A stretch of DNA of 64,000 nucleotides from Lottia gigantea (Eukaryota; Mollusca; Gastropoda; Lottiidae). Both the position numbers and the translations under genes were made by a program. This document shows, in pieces, positions 37,301-50,360 of the stretch. Under the pieces are notes generated by a model, which made no database searches, was not told the DNA's origin, and saw only the letters and a program-made list of their open reading frames with translations. Positions within the stretch are counted from its first letter, which is position 1, and each line of letters opens with the position of its first letter. The stretch is from contig NW_008708986.1 in NCBI RefSeq assembly GCF_000327385.1, positions 2,203,559 to 2,267,558 on the forward strand. Reading direction: 5' to 3'.

Positions 37301-40300
37301 AGTCAGAAATATATTAAGAAAGAGTCATTAATTTATTAAGAAGAGTCAGAAATATATTAAGAAAGAGTCATGAATTTATTAAAAAGGGTCATGAAAATGT
37401 TAAGACTAGAAAGATTTTCAGTCCAAAATTGTTTTGAAATATTGCATTAGTATTTGTTACATAAATTTGTCAGAAGATGTGACAAAAACTAGATAGAAAA
37501 TGAAATATTATTTTGTAAGTGCACTGTTTTATATTTAAGTCAATTCTGTGTCAGACTGGGATACTGTGAAAGGACATTGTCCATTTAAAATTTCTATCTG
37601 TGACTATCACTTAAATGAAATAAAATGACTCGTTTATAATATTTTATTTTTAAAGGAAGATGAGCAAGGTGTTAATCCATTGATTAAAGTTTGGAATCTT
37701 GATAAAACTGAGAGGGGTAGTCCATTATGTACTAGAATTTCGCGAGCTATTCCAGGAAATAAACCTACACAGGTCAGTTATTTACAATTAAAATAGACAA
37801 TCATTTTCATACCTCAGTCAATAAATGGTTGAGAAATTAAAATAGAGAATCTTAATTGGACAAGTATAGCAGAAAGGAAGCATGGGAAAATTTCCAACTT
37901 TAAAGAAAGGTGCTTCAACATGCTCCATATATATTTCTTTTTCTGTTTTTAAGGTGTCATGTTTAACAGTACATGATAATCTAAACTATATGGCTGTAGG
38001 TTTTGATAATGGAAGTGTTGTTTTATTTAAAGGTGATGTTACTAGAGAAAGGTGAGTAACAATTTGAAATTAAACTTTATAACTTTATGTATGATTTTAA
38101 GTTTATAAAGATTATTCCATGTGAATGTAAATTTGATTGGGACAGAAAACAGAGGTTTTTTGTGCCACAGGATAAGTTTACGTTCTACCACCATTTGAAA
38201 ATCAAATAAAAATTTAGCGAATACCCTCCATTTGCATGCCACGTTTCTAATTCATTCACATTGCACTCACGAGTATGAAAATGTATTGCTTATAAATTAT
38301 ATGAAAATTATTTGGACCTGGCCTCTATTTATTGAAACTTCGTCAGCATTATGTTATTTTACATGGGAAGTATCTAACTTGCTATAAATATTTGTATATA
38401 AGACTTTTAGAAATGCGACAATACGCCATTAATTGATCATTATAAGATAGACTAAGATAACCCTGCAAAAATTGACACACATTTGTGACTCATTTTAATT
38501 TAATTTTATTTTCAGGAACAGTAAATCAAGAGTTGTTTATGAGAACCCTAGTAAAATTACTGGTTTGATATTTCGATCTGTTGGCAAAGATATATTTCTA
38601 TTTATAGTAACAGAGAATGAGACAGTGTCTGTAAATTTAAATCTTAAGGATCAAAAGGTGAGGCCAACTCCATTATTTTATTTGTCATCTTCTATTCTTA
38701 GAGGTTTTTTTTTTTCTGAGTTTAAGAACTCTTAAGAATGTGGAAATGACACTTGCACCATTCAAGAGCGGGATTATGATAATGGTTTATTACATGAGAA
38801 TTGATAAGGAATCACAAATTTATATCTTATCAACTGCTATGAATTTATCACAGAAAGGTTTTGAAAGGAAATGTTTATGATATTTTGTTAATTTGTTACA
38901 GTCTGTATTAGAGAAAATGGGAGCGAAAGTCGCTTGTACTGTGCTGAGTGATACCAATCAAGATAACCAGGTTGTTATTGGTAGAAGTGATGTAAGTTGA
39001 CAGTTTTAGTTTGTCATCTTTCTAATTTACCCTATTTACCACTTCACCACTTTAAAATTATTACTTCCAAATCAAATGCTTATATTTACATTAACAGTAA
39101 CAGTGTTGTTCTTGTACAATTTCTGATAGTAGTTATATTTATAATGCACTGAAAATGCTTGCCTTTATTTGTTGGACAGATGAATTTAGGTTCGAATTGT
39201 TTTTGCACAGGCACTAAAAATTTCATACGCAATTCATATTTTCATGAAAGCCTTTTTTGGAGATTATTTGCAAATTTGATGGCATTCTGGTTTTAATTCT
39301 AAAATTTCAGGCTGTTTATTTTTATCAACCAGATGGCCGTGGACCATGTTTAGCGTTTGAAGGAGAGAAACTACAGTTACATTGGTTCCGAGGATATTTA
39401 GTTATTGTTGGTAAAGAAACTAAATTACAGTCTAGAGCTCCTATCTTGTAAGTCTGTATATTCTATTGAAGTTCAGATTGTTATTAACATTCTCGCCATA
39501 ATGCCAGCAACAACTGCATGTGAAAATAATAACAATGGCCTTCAGTGATTGCCATTGTACATATTTGTAGGATCTCAGTAATTGAGCTTTATCAGATGGT
39601 AAAGCAGCTGTTTAGATGACAAAATCACTTTTATGTTTTTCTGAAGTTAGAAATTTCCTTCTATATGTAAAGAGTTATTGCCCTTGTCTCAGTATTATAT
39701 GTTATATATTTAAAGAGGAAATAATAAAGTCATGAATCTGCTAACAGTATATGATATACAGAATAAGTTTATTGCCTACTCAGCCCCCTATCAGGAAGTT
39801 ATAGATGTTATGTGTGAATGGGGTTCTTTGTATATACTAGCTGGTGATAGAAAGGTTTGTAATTGGTATATTTTAGATTTACATTGTATTTCTCTTATTG
39901 AAAATGGTGGCTTTCCAAGAAAACTACATCAAGATATGATCAGCTGCTTTGAATGCCGTCAACAATCATGTAGTATCTGTTTGACCAAAAATTGCAATGT
40001 GTCTCTTATCATTTTCATTTTCATTTTCATTATCAGCTTATTATTTGATTTTGGATATTTCAGTTATATCAGCTACAAGAGAAAGATACACAAACTAAAC
40101 TAGATATGTTATTTAAAAAGAACAATTATACTCTAGCTATCAGGTAACTTAGGAAATATTTGATTTTAAGCTCAAGTGAAATAATGAGGATTTTATCTAT
40201 GGAGTTTATTGCTGCAAAAGATGAGCTACTATCTCATAGATTCTTTCTTGATAGAATGATCTCGCAGTTTATTTGTATAAATTTGGTATTGAGCAATCCA

Positions 40301-43300
40301 TAACAAAACACTGTCTATATCAATTTTTAAATTAGATTATAGGTATTTTAAAACAAACCAAGAAAATTGATACTTCCATTTTAGGCAATTTATAAATATA
40401 GAAATCTATGAATTCCATCTGTTCATTCAATTAAAAAACTATTTTATATTTCAGTCTAGCTAAAAGTCAGCAATATGATCATGATGGTTTAATTGATATA
40501 TTTACCCAATATGGAGATCATCTATATAGTAAGGGTGATCATGATGGTGCTATAGATCAATATATTAGAACTATTGGAAAATTAGAGGCATCCTATGTTA
40601 TCAGAAAAGTAAGATAGCTGTGTTTGATAAATTAATTCTGTGTTAGAGTGATATGAGAACAAAATTCCCATGTGATAATTCAATAGTTTCCTTCATTTGA
40701 TCTACAAGTCATTTGGCTCTGTGGATAGTAAATTGGAATTTTGTTTATGTCTTGCTATAAGATAATTCATCAAATTTAACGTTTGGTTTTTGGAGAGGAT
40801 TTGTCAAAGTTAATGATTGTATACTTTTGGTTTTCTTCTTAATCAAAAGATTGTTCTCTTTTTTGTTCTCTAGTTTTTGGATGCCCAAAGAATCCACAAT
40901 TTAACAAAGTATCTACAAGCTTTACATAAAGCTCAGTTAGCTACAGAAGAACATACAACATTATTGTTAAACTGTTATACTAAACTTAAAGATGTTTCTA
41001 AATTGGATGAATTTATTATGGTAAGATTGTCGTTTGTGCACTAAGCCTACAGTTACCATAAAAACATTCAAGTTCCTGTTAATTTTTAATTTGTAAAAAT
41101 ACCAAATGTCATATTGAGAGTAGAGCTGATCTTCAATTCATCCAATGCATTGTTGGAACAGTTGATGTGTTATTTCCTAGGATTATCATATAACACATCA
41201 TAATGATCAAAGAGGTATTTCAAACACCCCCTGTATTGTTTGATGAAACCTCATGGTTGGAACCAGAGGTTTAAACATTTTTTTGGACTTTTAAAGATAT
41301 CAAAACAATCCAAAAAGTCAGATGTTTTTTTTTCATATTCTTACAGACAAAAGATAGAGAGATAGATTTTGATGTAGAAACAGCTATTAAAGTTTGTAGA
41401 CAAGCTGGATACCATAAGCATGCTCTATCTCTAGCAGAGAAACATCGTAAACATGAATGGTATTTGAAAATACAGCTAGAAGATATCAAGGAATATCAGA
41501 AAGGCTTGGAATATATTGGGAAATTAGAATTTGAGGAGGTATGTTGAAAAAAGGTCATTCACTGATGTGCATTGCATCAAATGATTATATCTTTTTTTGC
41601 AACAGGGCTTTTCTTTTTCAATGCTAAAGATTGTAGGGACTGAATATCGAATGGCATTTAATGAGTCAAAATTTCAGACGGTATGTATATTGTTTCTAGA
41701 TTGCAGAGACACGGATAATTAATTGTCTATGATGTGGCAAAATGTCTCTCATTGCACATATAGTCTTCTACTAACTTTAATGTTGTTTTATATTGTAGTG
41801 TGAAGATAATTTAAGGAAGTACGGTAAAATACTGATGACAGAGGTACCAGAACAAACTACTAGTTTATTGAAGATTCTCTGTACCGATTATAAACCAACT
41901 AATAGTATGTATATATTAGCTAATACATACCTTACAGAGTTTTTCTAACCTATTTGTGTATATTAGGCAACATGTAGCTTCTTTTAATACTAATAACCAA
42001 TATTTGGGGTCCCATAGTTCCAGAAAGAAGCTCTAGAAAGAAGCTACATGGTACTTTTGCTTGTGCGGAATGGTTTAAAATGAAGCTAAAAGTGTCATAG
42101 ACGATTGATACAAAGACCTTGAGTCTCTGTTGTCTGGAAGGTTTTTATACCAAACTAAGAATATATGTTTCGAAAGAAATTTATGATGAAAACCAACTTT
42201 GTGTTCAAATCTTTTCATGACCTGTTTTATTGTTTCAGAGCCTTTAGTTGATTCATACAGTATGGAAGGTAAGTTTTAATGATACCATAATATGTCTTTT
42301 ATTTTTATTTTATCATTTGATCATTATTAGTTGCACACAATGAACTGAAACCATTATAATTTCATCTGATTTGAAGTTGGATTCATACAAAAGCTTTATG
42401 TCTAGCCAACTGCCACTGCTAGTGTTTATGACCTACTCTTAGACAGATAGAACTAACCTCTCCCTGGATTGTTTTCTTTGTTTCAGGTGGCCATTCATTA
42501 ATATTGAAGGCTAAAGCTGAAGATTTTATCCATATTTTTGTTAATAATTCAATCAAATTAACAGAATTTTTGGAACATATGATAGCGGTTGGTAACATTA
42601 TGTTAAATATTTTTCTGAATTGTTTTTTAATTGATTTATGAAAAAGATTAAAATAACCATACCAGGTGGATATTGTAGTTGATTAAAATGCTATGAATAT
42701 CAATAGTCCATTTGAGAATTCTGTGGGACATATTTTGAGTCATATACATGTATATTAATTATAAGCTAATTTCTGTTAAATCTGAGAATCAGAGTCTATA
42801 AAACAGCATCTTTAATGTTGAAAATATTTGTACAGTTTTATAACATGGTATTCTAGGTTCAACCAAACTCATCAGAATTAGTTTACAATACACTGTTAGA
42901 GTTATATTTACATGATATGGTTCATAAAACAGAAAAAACTGTAAGTTTACGTTTATTATTATAGTGAGATATGCTGTTGTTCTATGCACTATTTTTGAAA
43001 CAATCATAAAAATGATCAGTTATTGCCAATGACTAAAATTTATTGTTTTGGAGTGATTTATTGTATGCAATATTTTTGTATTTTAGAGTCGTCTTGCTAG
43101 AGAGAAGAAAACATTAGAACTGTTGAAAAATCCAGAGGTTTGTCTTTGTGTTTATTCAATAAACTTTATTGTCTCAGATATTTATAGAAGGAGCCGCGGT
43201 GGCTCAGTGAGTTAGACGCTTGCTCGCTAACCTGAAGGTCCAAGGTTCAATCCCGGCATAGGTCGAGATAATACCTTCGGATTTTTCAACCCGGTTTCCC

Positions 43301-46300
43301 CCTGTCAGTGATGCAGGTAAGAGGGGCTGACATGGAAAAAGCGTCTAGTCGTTCAGATGGGACAATAAACCAAGGCCTCGTGTGCTACAGGCTGTGCACG
43401 TTAAAGATCCCTCGACAGTTGGAAATCAAAAAAGAGCAGGCTAATGCCGCTGTCCTGGCAAAATTTCCCTCATGGCACCCTGCATGGCGTTGCCCGTCTT
43501 CATTAGCCCACAAGGTGCAGAAGAGTAGGACGTAAAACTCCATTCATTTCATTTCATTTTATTTCAGATATTTATAGAATGGAAACTAATATTTTATCTA
43601 ATTCAACTTAATCAACTTTTCAATTTAAATTTGTTCAATTTAGTGAGAAAAATAATTATCTTGATTGGTTATACAGCAGTTCAAGTGTTCATCATTAAAA
43701 CTGACAAGTTATACTGTTATTTCTGATTTTCAGGCTAGATACAATATAGATCAAGCCCTAATTTTATGTCAAATGAATAATTTTAAAGCTGGTATCTTGT
43801 ATCTGTATGAAAAGGCTCATTTGTAAGTAGAATATTCTATATTTAGTTTCCAACTCCTTGTCACTAGTTAAAACATGGTAAAGATATAAAGATAACTAAT
43901 TCTGTAGTAGAACATCATCCATATTTTACATTCTTCATAATTTGCTTGTATTCACTTGATTTAAGTGAAGTCTTATTATATACTGTGTACTTTCTGACAG
44001 TAACCTTTCAAATAGAAAGATTGTTCTGCAGAGCATGTTTGAAATTGAAATGGTAGTTTTTATTAGTTATTGCCCTGGATTAAAGACAATATTTTAATTG
44101 TTACTACAGATATCAACAGATTATAAGATATCATATGGAACAGTGTGAATATGGTTTAGTTATAAAAGGCTGTGAAAAGTTTGGGTAAGTATTATTTTAC
44201 GCAAGAATGCATAGTTCTTATCAAGACTTGTCATTTTTAATTTTGTTATTTGAATACTATTATTGGATATTTATTGTCACGCATTACAGTGAACCTTTGT
44301 GAAAAACTTGCATTCATTTACCAATGAACTACAAATGTCCTTAGTGATGCTGTAATGACATGATCTCCTGTGACAACATGGGATGTGGCATATAAATACA
44401 CAACTTTCAACTGAGAATAGAATAGACGTTGGAACCTTGTACTATTTTATTTGTGTTGTTTGTATACATACGTAATTGTCAGCTAGTAACATAGGGGTGA
44501 GGCTTATAGTGAATTGACAGGAGCTGTTATTTCGCACTTTTCTGACAATAATATATTAATAACTATATTATGGCAATGATTTTATCCTCAAAAGTACAGT
44601 GATATATTCCTTAACACTACCGAATGTTAAAAAAAGGATTGAATGTAGATTTGTTTTTTGTTCACTGGATGATGGACGCCAAATTTACATGTGTAATATC
44701 TTACATGAATGGCCATTCATTTGAATTAACAAATGAAAATTCTGTGTTCATCAACCAATTCAATCCTTAAGTATTGTCTCCTTTCGTAAGATATTTATAC
44801 GTGTGTGCCTTGTCAATTTAGACTCAATATTACATGAATAAAATAAGAAATATCATAAAAATATAACTATTGATTTTTTTTGTCCAACCAAGGTGCGTAT
44901 TTTTTCAGATTTACATAATGTATCTGGATATATGTGTTGTTTTGATGAAGGTAATTTTTGGTTTTCAGTGCTCAGGATCCAAATCTATGGATACAAGCAT
45001 TATCATATTTTGCTAGAAAAGAAGACTGCTGTAAACCTCAACTGATGGAGGTTCTGTCTCGTATCTTTTTTATTAATGAAAACTAAATCTTCACTTTTTG
45101 TACAAATACAGAATTATGAAATTAGATTTTCGTATATCTACTTTGAGTTCAGCTTTTGCAATCCCCACAAGTTTCAGGTATAAATTTATCATCAGAAATG
45201 TTTTTAGCTGAGTGAATATGTGGTGGAAGATATTTGATGCTTTGATCTATTATTTAAATCATTGTGAAAATTTCCATAACCATCATGTCAGAAATTGACA
45301 GAAGAAATCTACTGCCACCATTGTTAGTAATTCAAACATTGGCCCATAATTCAACAGCAACACTTTCTGTGGTCAAGGTAAGCTTGATAATAAAATTTTG
45401 TTTTCTGCTTGGTATTTGTCTTCAGTTGGGTTATCCAAAACATAATACAACAGAGTCTTCTATTGTTTCACTTCATAATACCCATCATCACGAATACAGG
45501 TTTTGACATGGTCTTATTAACTTGTATTGAATTAAGCCCACTAACCCTCGTTTTGTGGGAGTGGAAATGAGATTGGTGCTATTTGAAGCTGATCAATCAG
45601 ATCAATCAGATCAGTAAAACAGAAATGAGGTCATGTAAACAAAACACAACCTTGATTTGCGGCCGCCACTTTTGAAGAGATAAAAACACATTCTTTCCAA
45701 GTAAATAAACCAAAGTAAGGATTGATTTTCTCTCGGCTTCAATTCTTTAACAAAAAAACTCTTACTCAATTCTGTACCTTATATATTCATCAAAATATGT
45801 AATAGCACGCTGCTTTTGTTTTGTTTACGTTCGCAAACAAAGCATCATAATGCTTGATTTGTTTTTGATTGGCTGAAATTTTCAACCAATACAGTAGGGC
45901 CGATTTGGATTGGACAATATTAATCTATGAATACGTAATTTTTCTCACTCGTGTTACCACAGGCCCTGAGGAAGTATGCTGAATGGGGGTGTGGTTTCGA
46001 TTTTCAAATAAAGTTTTCTAGAATTTGTCATCTTCCATTTTAGGATTATATTATTCGTCGTCTGCAACTAGAGAATGACCAGATAGCAGAAGATGAGAGA
46101 TTAATTAAACAATATCGTGAAGATTCAGAAAATAAAAAAGTACAAATAGAAGACTTAAAAACTTCGTGAGTGACAAATTTTAGTTAGTAGACAGCTAATT
46201 CTTATAATCAAATACTATATTTTTGACTTAGTAATGGATTTAGATTACAAAATGTACTGTTGGGAGACATGTTTACAAGTCATAAACATTTGAAATATTA

Positions 46301-47727
46301 TTGTTTTCAGGGCCAAGATATTCCAAGCATCTAAATGTAATATTTGTAATCATCCATTAGAACTTCCTTCAGTTCATTTTCTTTGTGAACCACACTCCTA
46401 TCATCAACAGTAAGTAATATTCATACTTCATTAGGTCCACAGGACAAGTAATAGCAAATATGTGGGTTTGAGATATCTTCCTAATGTGTTTCTGTTACTA
46501 ACAGTTCTGTAACTAGTTCTATTCAATATTTTGTTTGTTCAAAATGCACTTTATGAGAGGGAATGAGCTCAAATATTAATCATAGAATTCAGTATTAGAA
46601 TGTACTATAATTGTGCACATATACAAAGAATTTAATTTTGGTTCCTTTGGTATATTTAGTAAGCTAGTAACTATAGTTTAGACAAGGGTTTAAAGTGTCC
46701 TTTTTTAAGTTTTATGAGCTGAAAAATAACTATGATACTGCTGAAAGTAATAGAATGTCAATTGATTTTTTTGTTCATAAAGCCTATTTTTCTGAAATTA
46801 AAATATATATTTGCCATAGTAAAACATCTGATTTATTATTTTATTTTTTTCTAGTTGTTTTGAAAGCTACTCTGAGAATGATAATGAATGCCCTGTCTGT
46901 GCAGCAGAAAACAGGTATTACTTCTTTTGTCACATCGGAAAAATGGTCAATTTACATGAAAATGCTCTCAGAAACTAATAATGACTTATCATCGATGGCC
47001 CAGGCATCAGGTTTTGTCCAACATCAATTAGATATATTTAACAAAATGCATTGTTTTTATGGGAGCTAACTCTTAATGTTTTCAAACATGAGGGGTGGTG
47101 TTAGTGGCCTTAGTGGTGTTTTATTATTTCTCTTGTTCTTAAAACTATCTTTACTGTTTACCCTATATCTTTTCTCACTGACTGACAAACAAGGCAGCAT
47201 TACACAATTAATGTTTTATATTTTTTAAGGAAAATCATGGACATTATCCGAGCACAAGAACAAACAAAAGACATTCATGAAACTTTTCATAACCAGTTGG
47301 AAAGAGCTCCAGATGGTTTTTCAGTTGTTGCAGATTATTTTGGTCGTGGTGTCTTTAATAAAGTTAGTAAATTATTGTGATTGCTCACCTTCTCAACATA
47401 ATTTATCTAAGGCTGTGATCATACAGCAGTATTTTCATGTGCTAATTTTTGTGCTATTATATTTGCTATTGAGATCTACTTCAATAGTTAAGCAAGGCAG
47501 TTCCTGAATTCGATTCCATGTGCAAAATTACACATTTTTTGTAGTCTTATACACTTAATCACTTAATCAGCAATTAAAAAAATCCAGTTTGTCCAATATG
47601 CATATGTACCCGTATAATCCTGAACAGAAAAAAGATATGATTTACCTTTATTTTTTTTTTATTAATTTTGCAGGTAACTTTGATAACAGATTCTCCTTCA
47701 AAACAACCTTACAGCAGAATGGCTTGA
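34356..47727 (+). CDS. VPS11: VPS11, core subunit of the HOPS/CORVET tethering complexes
   Basis: Twenty-seven exons join in frame to give about 913 residues (human 941): 34356-34370, 35866-35940, 36319-36492, 37656-37772, 37954-38051, 38516-38657, 38902-38991, 39311-39447, 39716-39854, 40064-40143, 40455-40608, 40874-41020, 41347-41538, 41799-41904, 42239-42268, 42487-42587, 42857-42940, 43087-43137, 43734-43822, 44110-44184, 44969-45060, 45292-45377, 46044-46165, 46311-46409, 46855-46914, 47230-47362 and 47674-47727. It opens MAFLQ-WRRFNFFEKEVV, like human MAAYLQWRRFVFFDKELV. An N-terminal beta-propeller (to about residue 360) is followed by an alpha-solenoid with the clathrin-like repeat (QYGDHLYSKGDHDGAI, FDVETAIKVCRQAGY). 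Then comes LLPPLLVIQTLAHNSTATLS, a coiled coil, and a C-terminal RING (CNIC at about 807-810, FLCEPHSYHQHC, CPVC at about 844-847). The RING loop has one residue more than human FLCGHSFHQHC but keeps all ligands. The tail ends VTLITDSPSKQPYSRMA. VPS11 joins the halves of HOPS and drives endosome and autophagosome fusion with lysosomes. Confidence 0.95.
34831..34951. repeat. Nested inverted repeat in VPS11 intron 1
   Basis: AACTCGGACCACTT at 34831-34844 is complementary to two sequences downstream: AAGTGATCCGAGTT (34922-34935, one mismatch) and GGTCCGAGTT (34942-34951, perfect over 10 bp). The transcript could fold into either of two hairpins. The 121-bp span, ends included, may be a tiny inverted-repeat element, but no target duplication is clear. 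Confidence 0.5.
36514..37405 (+). repeat. Purine-rich minisatellite in VPS11 intron 3
   Basis: About 890 bp consist of roughly 40 monomers of 21-22 bp. Two types alternate: TTAAGAAGAGTCAGGAATATA and TTAAGAAAGAGTCATGAATT, giving a higher-order period of about 43 bp. It fills most of the 1163-bp intron between the exons at 36319 and 37656. Copies differ by a few substitutions and single-base length changes. The sense strand is dense in GAAGAG/AAGAAA, which resembles purine-rich splicing enhancers. The period is not a multiple of three and stops are frequent, so it is not coding. Confidence 0.9.
43174..43579 (+). mobile_element. Full-length tRNA-derived SINE in VPS11 intron 18, with target-site duplications
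   Basis: The body spans 43190-43563 (374 bp) and is flanked by identical 16-bp duplications, TCAGATATTTATAGAA, at 43174-43189 and 43564-43579. The head has the RNA polymerase III promoter of a tRNA: box A TGGCTCAGTGAGTTAGACG at about 43200-43218 and box B GGTTCAATCC at 43244-43253. A central part (GGGACAATAAACCAAGG and GTGCACGTTAAAGATCCC) resembles conserved central domains known from invertebrate SINEs, possibly the Nin type, but this was not verified. The 3' end is a CATTC/ATTTC-rich tail rather than poly(A). Perfect duplications point to a fairly recent insertion. It would have been moved by a LINE. Confidence 0.88.
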
Positions 47728-48200
47728 GCGATGGTAGATGGTATCGTGCATTACTAAGATATTTCACATATAGTGTTGTTTCAAAACATACACAAGGATC
47801 AGTCGCTATAATTTAAAATAAGTAGTAAATAAACTCATAGTTATTTCAGATTCACTCTGTATCTTCACAATGTACTCAATAGATAAAGAAAGACATGTTT
47901 GTTTTCAGTAATGTTTCAGACGCATTAATGACCTCTTGTTGACTTGGTGACATTTATCAGCACTCTGAATGTATCAATAATTACAAGTTCAAGAAAGTAT
48001 TATAATGATAACAAAGATGATGTCCAAATCAAATGCTTTTAAATATCCAAACTTTATAAATAAAGAATATTTTGTTGTGTAATCTGTTCATACCAGGTTA
48101 AAGATTTACTCATGTTAAATTGTATATAGAGATATTTAAAACTATAGAGTATTATAATACTTCAAAATAAATATACCAGTCATTATCATGTTTTTTGGAG
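47728..48200 (+). terminator. VPS11 3' untranslated region and polyadenylation signals
   Basis: After the stop at 47725-47727, AATAAA occurs at 47828-47833 and again at 48059-48064. The first would give a 3' untranslated region of about 120 bases and the second about 350. Which is used is not known. Confidence 0.5.
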
Positions 48201-49739
48201 TTTTTTTTTGTTTTTCATTTTTAAGTGTTGAGTGATCCTGTGGATGATATTCAAGTTCTTATACTTCAATCCACTGTGTGCAAAATTTTCTGTGTCTAAA
48301 GAGTTAGGATGCCTTCACATTATTACATTAAATTGGTTTAAACATGGACATATAAGAAGAATTTTTCCTTTAAACTTTTTCTCTACTTCAAAAATAGTCA
48401 CCAGATTAAAGAATTATTAATGGGACATAATTCACTCAGTGCTCCTTTGAGTCAAGAAAAAGAGGGAAGAAGTTAGATTTGGACTAAAGTTCAGATTTGC
48501 ACTTAAGTTCAGATTTTTTTCTTAAATTAAGGATCAAGAAAAAAAAGTATTTTTGTTTAAATAAGCTTATTAGCTTAAGATTATCTAAGACAGGTATTGG
48601 GGCTGTCTTAAGATCATGAAAGTAGAACAAAGATGGCAGATATGCTGCAAAAAAGAAATGACTGTTACACATTTATTAGAACATTAGGCTACAGGACACG
48701 TAAGAATTATTGTGTTTGTTTATATAATTATTGGACAAATTACATTTTTGGTATGATTTTACACAGATTGGTGACCGCCCTTGATAAACTTAAAATTTAT
48801 CGAGGAAGTTGGCGCATCTTGCTAGGCAACCATTTTTTTTTTTCCACCAGGGCATTCTAAAACTCACCCTGAAACAGAAAGTTTCCCTTTTATATGAGAG
48901 GTAATTTAAATTACTATTTGAAAATTGAAGTCATGATTTTCATTTAAGTCGGTTTCAATTCTCACAAAACTTTTTAACTACAGACAATAGATATGTTTTA
49001 GGCTAATCTAATTAAGTTTTTGAAATTTGAAACTCCTGCAAATACAGAAATCAGAGATTTTTGGCCCTGTAGGACTATTTTTTTCATTAATTATTTTCAT
49101 TTTTTACAGTAAATTGGTTCCAATGCTTTTGATTTAATCAATTAATACAATGTAGGCCCATTTCAAAAGTTTTTTCTTTAGTTAGCTTAATCACATCTTG
49201 GCTATCATTTTTGTATGAATTGAAATATTAATCTCCAAATATTGCAGAGAGTTTTAGATTGTCTTTGTCTTTGATGAAAATACCAACATTGAAAACAAAA
49301 TTATTTGAAACTATGATTTTACAGAGGGAGATTTTCACTGTTTCAGTTAAAATGTGTCATTTTTCACATGCATGAAATTTCTTGGAGAGAAGTGTGTTCA
49401 TTTCAAGTGCAAAATTTTCAAATCTTATATATTCATGGACCCAAAGGCATTCTAAGACAATTAGTATGCACTTGAAAATCATATTTTGAATATTTGTGAC
49501 ATGACTCAATGAGAGAAAAAATTCAATTAAGAACTCACAGTCTCACTCTCAATCATCAATGTGGCCAGAGAGTCCTCAGTCCAGAGAGTAGGCCTAGAGT
49601 AGAGGCCGGCTACTGTTTCAGCTAAAATTTGTTTACAGCTAATATATTAATTTTAAAACATTAATCGTAAGCAAAATAAAATATCAACTAGCTGAACAAA
49701 TGCATGTCAGGTGTTCTATCAAAATAACGTGAACCTTTG

Positions 49740-50360
49740 GCTTTGACGGTAATCCCCGTAAGTACGTCAGGGAATGTCCTTTATTTGAGGTAAACCCCGT
49801 TTCTATAACAACAGTGACGTCATAAACTTTTTCAGTATCTAAATATAGTAACATAATATTTTACCCTGGAATGTCTCTTCGCCATTTTGGAATCCGAAAT
49901 TCGCTGATTGTATGTCAGTCGATGAATTCAGTGTTTATGAATCCTAATTAGTGTGATTTCAAAGATTTTGGTGCCTGCAATGGATTTCTTAGTTTTTTGT
50001 GATGTTATGGGTGAAAATTATGGATTTATTTGAGTGAAACAAGCTAAAACACGACATTATTTTGAACAGTATTATTTTGCGCGCCATTTTGTTTGGCCGT
50101 ACAAACTGTCTGAGGTCAAGCTGACTCACGCCCTAATTTTTGGTTTAAAGATCGCTGTTTCCAAGTGTGTTTTACCCCAAAATATAACAGAAAAATAAGG
50201 TAATTTTTATATTTAATTTTAACCAAGTTTGATTGTCCAAAATTTGTCTATATTTCATTGATTTTTATATATTTTATTTAATATTTTCATCATATCAACA
50301 CGACCTGAGCTGATCCGAGGGCAAGAAATCGCTCCGCTGTGACATGTCGTGTTCGGTTCG
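49740..50360. promoter_or_regulatory. Promoter- or enhancer-like patch
   Basis: In 620 bp there is a perfect CRE, TGACGTCA (49815-49822), and two minus-strand CAAAATGGCG motifs (near 49880 and 50090), the second inside a GCGCGCC context. ACACGAC occurs at about 50050 and 50299 and as its complement GTCGTGT at about 50347, so the last two form an 8-bp inverted repeat. CpG is more frequent than in neighbouring DNA. On the minus strand, ATGGCGAAGAGACATTCCAG is followed by GGTAAAA, which could be a tiny first coding exon (MAKRHSR), but no following exon was found before VPS11. Confidence 0.3.

Noticed and set aside
43190-43270. Functional tRNA gene
   Set aside because: Boxes A and B are tRNA-like, but the sequence continues into a SINE body with target duplications and lacks a proper acceptor stem.
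43308-43535. Open frame of 75 codons
   Set aside because: It lies wholly inside the SINE at 43190-43563, a non-coding RNA-derived element.
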